This document shows, in pieces, positions 9,781-19,063 of a stretch of 64,000 nt of DNA (position 1 is its first letter; every line of letters begins with the position of its first letter). Source of the DNA: Microbacterium elymi (GTDB lineage: Bacteria > Actinomycetota > Actinomycetes > Actinomycetales > Microbacteriaceae); contig NZ_CP091139.2 of the NCBI RefSeq assembly GCF_021582895.2, positions 3,038,001 to 3,102,000 of the forward strand, given 5' to 3'. Below the pieces are notes generated by a model. The model saw only the letters and a list, made by a program, of their open reading frames with translations. It ran no database searches and was not told the origin of the DNA. The position numbers were made by a program, and so were the translations under genes.

Positions 9781-10966
9781 ATGTCCTTCCCCTCGCCGCT
9801 CGCGCACGGGAACTCCCACCCGCCGGCGCCGGGTGGAGCGCCGGCTTGCGCCGCCGCTGCCCGCGCTGCCGACGGCGCCGGGCCGGGGACGCCGGGCGGC
9901 GGTGTGGATCGTGGCTGTGCTGGTCGTGGCGGCATTCGCCCTGGTGGCGTACTTCCTCGAGGCGCTGGGCCCGGCCGCCGCGATCATCGGCATGATCGTG
10001 GCGCTCGTGCCGCTGGGCGCCGTGCTGTTCGCGGTGCGCCTGATCGATCGGTGGGAGCCCGAGCCGCGGAGCCTGGTCGTCCTGGCCGTCGCGTGGGGGG
10101 CGATCGCGGCGGTCGGCATCGCCCTCGGCGTCGATCTGCTGCTCACCGTGCTGTTCGGCGTCGACGGCTCGGCCCCGCGCGAGGCCACGCGCGAGGCGCT
10201 GCAGGCGGTGGTCCAGGCGCCGATCGTGGAGGAGTTCGCCAAGGGCCTGGGGGTGTTCCTGATCTATCTGATCGCACGCCGCGCCTTCGACGGGCCGGTC
10301 GACGGCATCGTGTACGGCGCCCTGGTCGCGGCCGGCTTCGCCTTCACCGAGAACATCCAGTACTTCGCGGTGAGCCTGATCGAGGGCGGCACCGGCCAGC
10401 TGACCACGACGTTCTTCCTGCGCGGCATCCTCTCGCCGTTCGCGCACGTGATGTTCACCAGCGTGACCGGCTTCGCCCTCGGCCTGGCGGCCCGCCGCGG
10501 GGCGAGCGCCGCCGCCGCGGTCGCCCCCTGGATCGTGGGGATGTGCGGCGCGGCCCTGCTGCACGGACTGTGGAACGCGTCCGCCCAGTTCTTCGACTTC
10601 TTCGCGCTGTACGCGATGCTGCAGCTGCCGCTGTTCGTGCTGTTCGTGCTCGGCGTCATCATGCTGCGCCGGGAGGAGCGGCGCCTGACCCGTCAGCGAC
10701 TCGGCGAGTACGCCGGTGCCGGGTGGTTCACCCCGCAGGAGGTCGAGATGCTCGCCACGCCCCGCGGGCGACGGGAGGCCCTGGCGTGGGCGCAGACACT
10801 GCGCGGCGACCGCACCCGGGTGATGAAGGGGTTCATTGCGGATGCCACGGCCCTGGCCGCCGTCCGGCAGCGCATCGTCACCGGGCGGGACCCCCGGGCG
10901 GCCGCCGACCAGCAGACACTCCTGGCGCGCACCATCGGCGCCCGCCACGCCCTGTTCGCCCCGTGA
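9781..10966 (+). CDS. prsW: PrsW-family intramembrane glutamic/metalloprotease (one frameshift)
   Basis: Polytopic membrane protease of the PrsW/CPBP superfamily. Conserved family motifs are visible: EEFAKG in one helix, FAFTENIQY in the next, SPFAHVMFT, and HGLWNA. About nine hydrophobic segments are followed by a ~110-residue cytosolic tail. The start ATG 9781 becomes in-frame after removing one T at 9846-9847 (GCTGCG read as GCTTGCG); repaired, the N-terminus is a Pro-rich ~40-residue extension. PrsW in Bacillus cleaves an anti-sigma factor, but no sigma/anti-sigma pair is nearby, so the substrate here is unknown. Confidence 0.87.
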
Positions 10967-11018
10967 GGGCCGGCCGACTGGACCCCGGCGGGGCCCTCAG
11001 CAACCCCGCGCGCAAAGA

Positions 11019-11083
11019 CTCAGCGCCCGGTGCCGCGGCGATGCCTGCGTGTCTACCGAGCGCTGAGTTGACCTGATATCAGG
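11019..11083. promoter_or_regulatory. Inverted repeat and perfect palindrome upstream of the FKBP gene
   Basis: ACTCAGCGC (from 11018) pairs with GCGCTGAGT (to 11068) across ~33 nt, and a perfect 12-bp palindrome CCTGATATCAGG lies at 11072-11083. The first could end prsW transcription. The second looks like a dimer-binding operator ahead of the FKBP gene. Both are inferences from symmetry only. Confidence 0.4.
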
Positions 11084-11159
11084 GTGACACGGGCCCGATG
11101 CTTCGTCAAGGCCTCGCCGCCGCGTTGACCGCATCGGCACCGTCGGGTTGGATGGAGGC

Positions 11160-11528
11160 ATGACTGAGAACCGCACCAAGCCCGAGATCGACGCGCCCGA
11201 GGGCCCCGCCCCGTCCGAACTGGTCATCCGCGACCTCATCGTGGGCGACGGAGACGAGGCCAAGGCCGGCGACAACGTGACGGTCCACTATGCCGGCGTC
11301 GAGTACGAGTCGGGCGAGGAGTTCGACTCGTCGTGGACCCGCGGTGAGACGATCCAGTTCCCGCTGCGCGGTCTGATCCAGGGCTGGCAGGAGGGCATTC
11401 CGGGCATGAAGGTGGGCGGACGCCGTGAGCTCACCATCCCGCCGCACCTGGCCTACGGTCCGGCCGGCGGACACTTCCTCGGCGGCAAGACCCTCATCTT
11501 CGTGATCGACCTGGTCGCCGTCGGCTGA
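11160..11528 (+). CDS. FKBP-type peptidyl-prolyl cis-trans isomerase
   Basis: A single cytosolic FKBP domain of 122 residues that accelerates proline isomerisation during folding. Typical blocks: VTVHYAGVEYESGEEFDSSW, the VIQGWQEG-like segment LIQGWQEGIPGMKVGG, and the terminal IPPHLAYG and LIFVIDLV strands. Start ATG 11160 is chosen over an in-frame TTG 12 nt upstream because the family normally begins close to the acidic N-terminal stretch. No signal peptide. Intact frame. Confidence 0.93.
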   Translation: MTENRTKPEIDAPEGPAPSELVIRDLIVGDGDEAKAGDNVTVHYAGVEYESGEEFDSSWTRGETIQFPLRGLIQGWQEGIPGMKVGGRRELTIPPHLAYGPAGGHFLGGKTLIFVIDLVAVG

Positions 11529-11529
11529 G

Positions 11530-11568
11530 CCGTCGCACAGATCCGTCGCACAGATCCGTCGCACAGAG
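11530..11568. repeat. Three tandem 13-bp units
   Basis: CCGTCGCACAGAT occurs at 11530-11542 and 11543-11555, and with the last base changed at 11556-11568. It starts immediately after the stop codon and runs into the terminator stem. Confidence 0.85.
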
Positions 11569-11600
11569 CGGATGCCTCTCCCGGGGCATCCGCTCTCTTT
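11565..11600 (+). terminator. Rho-independent terminator of the FKBP gene
   Basis: AGAGCGGATGCC pairs with GGCATCCGCTCT, followed by CTTT. The stem is built from an inverted pair of the frequent word CGGATGCC. Confidence 0.85.
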
Positions 11601-11685
11601 GCATGCACGGGAATAGACCTGTGGGTGCTCCGGTTATCCCCTCCATACCGCGCCGCTCCGGGCGCCCGACAGCAGAAGGAACGAT

Positions 11686-12253
11686 ATGACGGACACGACC
11701 ATCACCCCCGAGATCGCAGGTTACAAGCCCGGCACGTGGGTGCTCGACCCCTCCCACAGTGAAGTGCAGTTCAGCGTGCGCCACATGATGATCTCGAAGG
11801 TGCGCGGCACCTTCGGCGTCAAGAGCGCGACCCTGACGGCCCCGGCCAACCCGCTCGAGGCCACGGTCGAGGCGTCGGTGGACGTCACCTCGCTGGACAC
11901 GAAGGACGAGGGCCGTGACGGTCACCTGCGTTCGGCCGACTTCTTCGATGTGGAGAACCACCCGACGATGGAGTTCCGCTCCACCGGCGTGCGGCTGGAG
12001 GGCGAGAAGTTCCTCATCGACGGCGACCTGACCATCCGCGGGATCACCAAGCCGGCGACGTTCGACTTCGACTTCGGCGGCTTCGGCACCGACCCCTACG
12101 GCAACTACAAGGCCGGTGCGACCGCCAAGACGGTCATCAACCGCGAGGACTTCGGCCTCACCTGGAACGCTTGCGCTGGAGACCGGCGGCGTGCTCGTCG
12201 GCAAGGACGTGACGATCGAGCTCGACCTGCAGGGCGCGCTGCAGCAGGACTGA
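11686..12253 (+). CDS. YceI-family lipocalin-like protein (one frameshift)
   Basis: Beta-barrel protein of the YceI family, thought to bind isoprenoid or other amphiphilic molecules. Hallmarks: WVLDPSHSEVQFSVRHMMISKVRGTF, DVTSLDTKDEGRDGHLRSADFF and DGDLTIRGITKPATFDFDF. There is no signal peptide, as is usual for the actinobacterial members. AGAAGGA precedes the ATG. The frame breaks at 12171-12172 (GCTGCG read as GCTTGCG); the repaired end reads ALETGGVLVGKDVTIEL. About 188 residues. It stands alone, convergent with an MFS gene. Confidence 0.9.
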
Positions 12254-12267
12254 CCGGAATGACCCGA

Positions 12268-12299
12268 AGAGGGACGGATGCCGCGGCATCCGTCCCTCT
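12268..12299. terminator. Perfect bidirectional hairpin terminator
   Basis: GAGGGACGGATGCC pairs perfectly over 14 bp with GGCATCCGTCCCTC around GC, flanked by A and T. It lies between convergent yceI and MFS genes and again uses an inverted CGGATGCC pair. Confidence 0.8.
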
Positions 12300-12316
12300 C
12301 GTCGTCCGCGGACGCG

Positions 12317-13622
12317 TCAGGGCTCGGGGTGCAGGGCGTCGTACGCGCGGAACCGGGGGTTCAGCCGCACCAGGAGCGCGACCAGCCCGATGATGATCAG
12401 GCCGCCCAGCAGCGGCGGGAACCAGAGCGCGGTGACGGTCGCGAGCGCTCCGGCGTAGAGCGCGCCCACCCGCGGCCCGCCCGCGACCACCACGATGAAG
12501 ATGCCCTGCAGGCGTCCCCGGATCGCATCCGGCACCGCGGACTGCATCATGGTGGAGCGGTAGATGGCGCTCACATTGTCGGCGGCGCCCGAGACCGCGA
12601 GCACGACCGCGGCCGTCGCGATGAGCGCGACATTCGCCGAATCGGGCCCCACCTGGGCCGGGGCGAACCAGTGCAGCGCGGCGGCGACCAGGACCAGTCC
12701 GAATGCCAGGATCGCCGCCCCGTACACGATCACCGCGCGCTCGATGCCCAGCCCGTGCCGGCGCACCCGCCCGATCGGGCCGGAGAACAGACTCGACAGG
12801 AACGCGCCGGCAGCCACCGCGGCGGTGAGCACGCCGGTGGTGATGGCGCCTCCGCCCAGCAACACCGCCCCGATCGCGGGGAAGAGGGTCAGCGGCTGGC
12901 CGAACGTCATCGCCGTGATGTCGATGAGGTACTGCAGACGGATGTTGGACGCGCGCTTCAGGAAACGCCACCCGTCCTTGAGCGATTCCAGCCCCGGCCG
13001 CACGATCGTGCCCTCGGGGCGGATCGAGGGCAGCGTCCACAGCCCGAGGAACAGCGACGTCATCATGACCACGTCGATCGTGTACGTCCAGCCGTACCCC
13101 GAGACGGCCACCAGCACGCCCGCCAGCGCCGGGCCGGCCATGATCATCAGGCCGGTCGAGATGCCCTGCAGGGCGGATGCCGCCGGCAAGCGTGATCGGG
13201 ATGAGCCGCGGGATGATCGCCGAGCGGGCGGCCATCACGATTGAGTTGGCGGCGGAGTTGACGATGCTCAGGGCGTACAGCCACCACACGGTCTCCCACC
13301 CGCCCCAGGTGAGCACGGCCAGCAGCAGCGTCGAGGCGAATGTCACCGTGGCCGCCAGCAGCGCGACCACCCGACGATCGAACGCATCCGCCAGCATCCC
13401 GCCATAGAGCCCGGCCAGGATCATCGGCACCAGGCCGGCGACCGCGATCATCGACACCGCGAACGTGTCGTGCGTGATCGCGTACATCTGCAGCATGATC
13501 GCGACGATCGTGAGCTGTCCGCCGAGCCCGGACAGGGTCGATCCGACCCACAGCCGCGCGAATGCGGGCGAGGTGGTCAGGGGTCGCAGGTCGATGAAGT
13601 GCTCGCGCGACAGCCGGGCCAT
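12317..13622 (-). CDS. MFS transporter, probable drug or siderophore exporter (one frameshift)
   Basis: Twelve-helix major facilitator carrier, about 434 residues. LRPLTTSPAFARLWVGSTLSGLG opens helix 1 and GGMLADAFDRRVV is the loop 2-3 motif A. The type resembles the MFS_3 (enterobactin exporter-like) group, but the substrate cannot be assigned. The frame breaks at 13188-13189, where GGCAGCG on the plus strand is read GGCAAGCG; the repaired sequence reads PITLPAASALQGISTG. The start is ATG 13622, or GTG 13625 immediately before it. A TAGCCT box lies about 40 nt upstream. Confidence 0.85.
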
Positions 13623-13663
13623 CACCGGGCCGATCCCGCCCGCTCCGCGTCCTGCACGAAACG

Positions 13664-13669
13664 AGGCTA
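13664..13669 (-). promoter_or_regulatory. -10 box TAGCCT of the MFS gene
   Basis: Minus-strand TAGCCT about 41 nt before the start codon, giving a short leader. Confidence 0.4.
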
Positions 13670-13728
13670 CCGGTCGCCGACGCGGGCGAGTGCCACCGCG
13701 GGCCCGGAGAGGGCGGCGGCGGATGCTG

Positions 13729-13734
13729 TAGACT
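13729..13734 (+). promoter_or_regulatory. Extended -10 box TGTAGACT of rpsO
   Basis: TAGACT preceded by TG, about 91 nt upstream of the rpsO ATG. The ~85-nt leader ends with GAAGGAAGGGG. Autoregulatory S15 binding to this leader is known in other bacteria but I cannot show the fold here. Confidence 0.6.
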
Positions 13735-13825
13735 GATGCGGTTGCCGTGAGAATCGGCCGCGGAGAAAGAGAGCTCGCGCATCAGGCGTCGGGCACCGCG
13801 CAACGAGAAGGAAGGGGATCACTTT

Positions 13826-14094
13826 ATGGCACTGGAATCAGACGTCAAGAAGGCGATCATCGAAGAGTACGCGACGCACCCCGGTGACACCGGATCCCCG
13901 AGGTGCAGGTTGCGATGCTGACGCAGCGCATCAAGGACCTCACCGAGCACCTGAAAGAGCACAAGCACGACCATCACTCGCGTCGTGGGCTCTTCCTGCT
14001 CGTCGGTCAGCGCCGCCGTCTGCTCGGCTACCTCCAGGACATCGACATCGCGCGTTACCGCACGCTGATCGAGCGTCTGGGACTTCGCCGCTAA
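13826..14094 (+). CDS. rpsO: 30S ribosomal protein S15 (one frameshift)
   Basis: Primary 16S rRNA-binding protein of the small subunit. [20 protein letters not shown] at the start and [20 protein letters not shown] after the break identify it; usual length 89 residues. The frame breaks near 13893, where five C in GATCCCCCGAGG are read as four. An essential 89-residue protein cannot be lost this way, so this site alone shows that the window contains consensus errors. Strong ribosome binding site GAAGGAAGGGG. pnp, its usual neighbour, is 7.5 kb downstream here. Confidence 0.95.
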
Positions 14095-14128
14095 CGCGAC
14101 CAGCGTTCAATCGCTCCAAACGTTCTTG

Positions 14129-14212
14129 GAGGGCCGCCCCTGGGCCCACGCGCCGGAGGCTCCGCGCATCGCGCAGCGATGTGTGGAGTGGCGTGGGGAG
14201 GGGGCGGCCCTC
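14129..14212. terminator. Long bidirectional hairpin after rpsO
   Basis: GAGGGCCGCCCC at 14129-14140 pairs perfectly with GGGGCGGCCCTC at 14201-14212, with an inner CCCACG/GGCGTGGG helix. It separates convergent rpsO and the oxygenase gene. Confidence 0.75.
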
Positions 14213-14213
14213 G

Positions 14214-15216
14214 TCATTCTCCGGTGATCAGGTCGGCGTGCCAGCGGGCCGCGACGTCGGGATGGGCCCGCAGCCGCGACTTCAGCGCGTTCTCGCCGTA
14301 CAGCGCGTGAATCGGATTTGCCGGGTCCTGCGTCACGCCCGTGGCGTCGGCGGCGAACTCGGCCGGCAGCGCGATCAGCGGCAGCGCCCGATCCAGCTGC
14401 GGGTTGAAGAAGAACGGCACCGAGATCCGGTCGTCGGGCCAGGTGGGGGAGATCACCCGGTGGTCGGTGGCCTTCAGATAGCCCTGCGTGGCGTACTCTA
14501 GCTGCTCGCCGATGTTCACCACGAACGCCCCCGGCACGGGCGGGGCATCCACCCACCGTCCGTCGCGTCGCACCTGCAGCCCGCCCTTCCCGGGCTCCAC
14601 CCACAGCAGCGTCAGCACGCCCGAGTCCTTGTGCGCGCCCACCCCCTGCGCCGGGTCCTCCCTGCCGGGGTACCGGACGATCTTGGTCAGGGTCGACGGC
14701 TCGCCGAAGTGCGCGTCGAAGTACGACTCGTCCGCGCCGAGGGCCCGCGCCCAGGCCCGCAGCAGTCGCCGCGAAACCCCGCGCAGGCGGTCCTCCCACT
14801 CGGTGACGACCTCGCGCAGCTCCGGCAGGGCCGCCGGCCACAGATTCGGCCCGGTCAGCCGCGCGTACCCGGGCGCCCCGTCCCAGTCGACGGCCTCGCG
14901 CTCGGGACCGATGTCGATCTGCTCACGCCAGTCCACCTCGCCCCGCGTGCGCTCGCCGCCGACGCGGGTGTAGCCGCGGAAGTGCGGGCTGTGCACGTTC
15001 TCGATGGCCAGCTTGTCGGCCTCCGGCAGCGCGAAGAACGCTCGTGCCGTGCCTGGCAGCCGCGCCTCGAGACCGGGGGAGACGCCGGTGCCGGTCAGAT
15101 AGAAGAAGCCCACGTCGTGGGTGGCGACGCGCAAGCTGGTCGCGGAACCGTGCCGCGGCGTCGGGCCCGTGATCCAGCAGCGACAGGTCGAGGACCGGCA
15201 GACTCGTCTCGCTCAT
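14214..15216 (-). CDS. Fe(II)/2-oxoglutarate oxygenase, isopenicillin N synthase family (one frameshift)
   Basis: Double-stranded beta-helix oxygenase with the N-terminal DIOX_N block (LPVLDLSLLDHG, then VATHDVGFFYLTGTG). The metal triad is HKD in GAHKDSGVLTLLW plus the His of KATDHRVISP; the 2-oxoglutarate-binding Arg would be in the following strand. About 333 residues, usual size. The frame breaks at 15133-15134 (CAGCTGCG read with an extra base); repaired it reads RDQLRVATHDVG. Start ATG 15216 has TACCGT 6 nt upstream. Substrate unknown; enzymes of this type act on amino acids, flavonoids or gibberellin-like compounds. Confidence 0.85.
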
Positions 15217-15222
15217 GGCTCG

Positions 15223-15228
15223 ACGGTA
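15223..15228 (-). promoter_or_regulatory. -10 box TACCGT, leaderless promoter of the oxygenase gene
   Basis: Minus-strand TACCGT, six bases, then ATG. Confidence 0.55.
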
Positions 15229-15352
15229 GGCGGATGTCGCCGCCACGGCGTGGATGTTGCCCGGTGTGAACCGGGATGACGGGATATGACGTCGCCGACG
15301 CCGGGGGTTCGGCTTGAGCGAGTGCGCGGTCGAGGAGTAAGGTCGTACTTAC

Positions 15353-15371
15353 TGAGGTTCGCCTTACCTGA
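15353..15371 (+). promoter_or_regulatory. DtxR/IdeR-type iron box upstream of efeUOB
   Basis: TGAGGTTCGCCTTACCTGA matches the known DtxR/IdeR consensus TWAGGTTAGSCTAACCTWA at 15 of 19 positions. It lies in the only AT-rich stretch of the region, next to GTAAGG-tcgta-CTTAC (15337-15352), and about 80 nt before efeU. Iron-dependent repression is the inference. Confidence 0.75.
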
Positions 15372-15451
15372 CTTCCGGGTTCGCACGGGTGCGGGGCGTC
15401 GATTCGACGCGAAGGCCGCCGTCGCCCCCTTCGATCGAGATCGGACCCGTC

Positions 15452-16431
15452 GTGCTCGCAACCTTCCTCATCGGCCTGCGCGAGGGACTGGAAGCGGCCC
15501 TCGTCGTCGGCATTCTGGCCGCCTACCTGGCCCGGATCGGACGCCGGGACGTGCTGCCCCGGCTGTGGATCGGCGTGGGGCTGGCGATCGTGCTCGCGCT
15601 CGGCGTGGGCGCGGTGCTCACGTTCGGCGAATACGCCCTCACGTTCCAGGGGCAGGAGATCCTCGGCGGCACCCTGTCGCTGGTGGCGGTGGCCATGGTC
15701 ACCTGGATGATCTTCTGGATGCAGAAGACGTCGCGCCACATGAAGAAAGCGCTCGAGGGCAGCCTCGATCGGGCGCTGGCGTCGGGGACGCTGTGGGCGC
15801 TGGTGCTCGTCGGCTTCGTCTCGGTGGCCCGCGAGGGCATCGAGTCGGCGCTGCTGCTGTGGTCGATGACGCAGTCGTTCGGCACGTCGCCGATGGTGCT
15901 GCTGGGCGCACTCGCCGGATTCCTGATCGCAGCGGCGGTCGGCTGGCTGCTGGCCCGGGGATGCTGCGGCTGAACCTGCGCGTGTTCTTCGCGTGGACCG
16001 GCGGCTTCCTGGTCGTCGTCGCGGCCGGCGTGCTCGCGTACGCCCTGCACGATCTGCAGGAGGCCGGCGTGCTGCCCGGACCGTTCTCGGCGCTCGCACC
16101 GGTCACCGCGACCGGCGCCGTCGCCGTCGGCTGGTCCGGATTCCCCTTCGGCTGGGCGTTCGACATGTCCGGCGTGATCGCGCCCGGCGGCGCCCTCGCC
16201 ACTGTGCTGCAGGCCGTCATCGGATTCATGCCGCAGATGAGCTGGCTGCAGGTGATCGCCTGGGTCGCCTACATCGCCGTGGTCGGCACGTTCTTCCTCC
16301 GCGGCATCCGATCGCCCCGGCGCACCGTCACTCCGGCGCCCGCGGCGGATGCGGCATCCCCGTCCGCCCCGGTGGCAGATGCCGCCGCGCCGGCCTTCGC
16401 CCCCGCACGCCCCCATCAAGGAGCACAATGA
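15452..16431 (+). CDS. efeU: Ferrous iron permease EfeU, FTR1 family (one frameshift)
   Basis: Seven-helix iron permease of the EfeUOB system, with both REGLE-type iron motifs: LREGLEA at residues 9-15 and VAREGIESALL later. I chose GTG 15452 because FTR1 proteins begin almost directly with this helix. The frame breaks near 15957, where a G run in GCCCGGGG is one base short; the protein resumes as RLNLRVFFAWTGGFL. The C-terminal ~40 residues are Ala/Pro-rich. The stop overlaps efeO (ATGA). The operon order U-O-B and the iron box support uptake under iron limitation. Confidence 0.93.
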
Positions 16432-17656
16432 CCGCGCATCGCGCCCTCGCCCTGTCCGCCGCCCTCAGCGTCGCCGCCCTCGCTCTGACCGGCTGCGTGG
16501 CCAAGAGCGACGTGGCCACCGACGACGCGCTGACGGTGACCTCGACCGACAGCGACTGCACGGTCTCGACCGCATCGGCCGCCAGCGGCACGCTCGCCTT
16601 CGACGTGACGAACGCCGGCACCGCCGTGACCGAGTTCTACCTGCTCGCGCACGACGGACTGCGGATCGTCGGCGAGGTCGAGAACATCGCCCCGGGCGCC
16701 CGGCGCACCCTGACCGTCGTCGCCCAGCCCGGCGACTACTTCACCGTCTGCAAGCCGGGAATGGTCGGTGAGGGGGTCGGCCGCGCCGCGTTCACGGTCA
16801 GCGGCGACGCGGTCACGGCCACCGGATCGGATGCGGCGCAGAAGACGCACGCCGTGGACCTGTACGTCGCCTTCGTCAAGGATCAGACCGGGCAGCTTGC
16901 CGGCCGTCAAGACGTTCGCGGCCGCGTACGAGGCGGGAGACGACGCGGCGGCCCGCGAGCAGTTCCCGCGGGTGCGCGCGTACTACGAGCGGATCGAGCC
17001 GATCGCCGAGTCCCTGGGCGACCTCGACCCGAAGATCGACTACCGCGAGGTCGACGCGAAGGCGGAGGGTCTGGAATGGACCGGCTTCCACCGCATCGAG
17101 AAGGATCTCTGGGTGCCGGCCAAGGACGCGCGCAATGCCGACGGCGCCACCCCGGCATGGCAGGACTGGGCGCCCTCCACCGCAGCCGAGCGCAAGACGA
17201 TCGGCGGCCAGCTCGTGACCGACGTCCAGTCGCTGTACGACTACGTGCACGGCGACGAGTTCGCCGGCACCCTCGAGCAGCAGGGCGTCGCGGCGCTCTC
17301 GAACGGCGCGATCGGCCTGCTCGACGAGGTCGCCAAGGGCAAGATCACCGGGGAAGAGGACTGGTGGAGCGGCACCGACCTCTGGGACTTCGCCGCGAAC
17401 GTCGAGGGATCGAAGATGGCGTTCTCGCTCGTGCGCGACCTGGCCGAGAGCAAGGGCGAGAGCGGCGCGTCGCTGGTGGCGCGCATCGACAAGGGCTACG
17501 CCGCCCTGCAGGCAGAAGCTGGCCACCTACGGCAGCGCCGAGAAGGGCTACGTCGCGTACGAGAAGCTCACAGACCAGGACCGCAGCGACCTGACCAACC
17601 TGATCAACACGCTCGCCGAGCCGCTCTCGCAGCTCACCGCGACGGTCCTGTCGTGA
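16428..17656 (+). CDS. efeO: EfeO iron-uptake lipoprotein with cupredoxin and M75 domains (two frameshifts)
   Basis: Extracytoplasmic component of EfeUOB. A signal peptide with lipobox LTGC (Cys about residue 22) predicts a lipid anchor. An N-terminal cupredoxin-like domain is followed by the peptidase-M75 domain, whose HxxE-type metal motif appears as GFHRIEKDLW. The frame breaks at 16897-16898 (CAGCTGCC read as CAGCTTGCC) and at 17511-17512 (GCAGCAG read as GCAGGCAG), giving TGQLPAVKTF and ALQQKLATY when repaired. About 408 residues. ATGA overlaps on both sides couple it to efeU and efeB. Confidence 0.92.
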
Positions 17657-18954
17657 CCGCAGAGCCCGCCGACACCCCGGGGCCGGACGAGGCTCCCGTG
17701 ACCGGGCTGAGCCGGCGCGGGTTGCTCGGCCTGTTCGGCGCGGGCGCCGGCGGGCTGCTGGTCGGGGGACTGGGCGGTGCCGCGATCGGCGCGAGCGTCG
17801 CCTCCTCCGCCGGCCACCCGGCCGGCGGCACGCATCCGTTCCACGGCGCGCACCAGGCCGGCATCTCGACCCCCGTCCAGGAGCATCTGCACTTCGCCGC
17901 GTTCGACGTGCCCGCCGACGCCACCCGCGTCGATCTCATCTCGCTGCTGAAGGACTGGTCCTACGCCGCATCGCGCCTGACCCAGGGGCTCGACGTCAGT
18001 GCCACCGGTGCCGTGCACGGCTCGCCGCAGGCCCCGCCGGATGACACCGGCGAGGCGCTGGGCCTGTCGGCGGCGAACCTGACCATCACGATCGGGTTCG
18101 GGCCGGGGCTGTTCCGCACGCACGGCGTCGACCGCTTCGGCCTCGCCGGACGGCGGCCGGCACCCCTGGAGGACCTGCCTCCGTTCGTCGGCGATCAGCT
18201 GGACGCCCGGCTGTGCGGGGAGATCTGTGCATCCAGGCCTGCGCCGACGACCCGCAGGTGGCATTCCACGCCGTGCGCAACCTCAGCCGCATCGCCTTCG
18301 GCCGGGCGCGCATCCGCTGGTCGCAGCTGGGGTTCGGCCGCACCTCGAAGACCACCGCCGATCAGTCGACGCCGCGCAACCTGTTCGGCTTCAAGGACGG
18401 CACCGCCAACATCCTCGCGGACGATCCGAAGGCGCTCGACGAGCATGTCTGGGTCTCGTCCGCCGACGGGCCGGCGTGGCTGGCCGGCGGCTCCTACCTG
18501 GCGGTGCGCAACATCCAGCAGCGGATCGAGACCTGGGACCGCGTGCGCCTGGTCGAACAGGAGCAGATCATCGGCCGCGACAAGGGCGAGGGCGCCCCGC
18601 TGTCCGGCGGCACCGAGTTCACGCCCCTCGACTTCCACAAGAAGGATGCGGCGGGTCGGCCCGCCATCGACCCCAAGGCGCACGCACGCCTCGCGCATCC
18701 GGATCTGAACGACGGGGTGCGCCTCCTGCGCCGCGGCTACAACTTCGTCAACGGCAACGACGCGACCGGCGATCTCGCGGCCGGCCTGTTCTTCCTCTCC
18801 TATCAGAAGGCGCCCGAGCGCTTCATCCGGGTGCAAGCGATCGGTGGCCAAGGACCTGATGGCCGAGTACCTGGTCACCGTGGGCGCCGCGCTGTTCGCG
18901 GTGCCGCCGGGAGCCGACTCGGGCTCGTACGTCGGCGCCGGTCTGTTCGCCTGA
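17653..18954 (+). CDS. efeB: EfeB, Tat-exported DyP-type heme peroxidase (two frameshifts)
   Basis: Periplasmic-side peroxidase of the EfeUOB system, thought to oxidise Fe(II) or release iron from heme. A twin-arginine signal SRRGLLGLFGAGAGG lies at about residues 20-34. The DyP signature appears as NLFGFKDGTANI, containing the catalytic Asp. The frame breaks near 18222 (four G instead of five before ATCTGTGC) and at 18835-18836 (GCAGCG read as GCAAGCG). About 434 residues, the normal size. GTG 17653 overlaps the efeO stop. Confidence 0.93.
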
Positions 18955-18995
18955 TCCGCGACGGCCTCCAGCGGGAATACCCTGGGCGTGTCCGC

Positions 18996-19026
18996 GTTGC
19001 ATAGAATACATTCACATGCATAGAAA
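18996..19026 (+). promoter_or_regulatory. AT-rich promoter/operator with TGCATAGAA direct repeats
   Basis: TTGCATAGAA and ATGCATAGAA are repeated 20 bp apart, with GAAT-AC-ATTC dyad symmetry between them. In a 70 percent GC background this is a clear regulatory segment. TAGAAT at 19002-19007 is a plausible -10 for the monooxygenase-reductase pair. The binding protein is unknown. Confidence 0.5.
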
Positions 19027-19063
19027 CGGATGCCCGCCCGCATCCGGGAAGCGAGAACCGATC

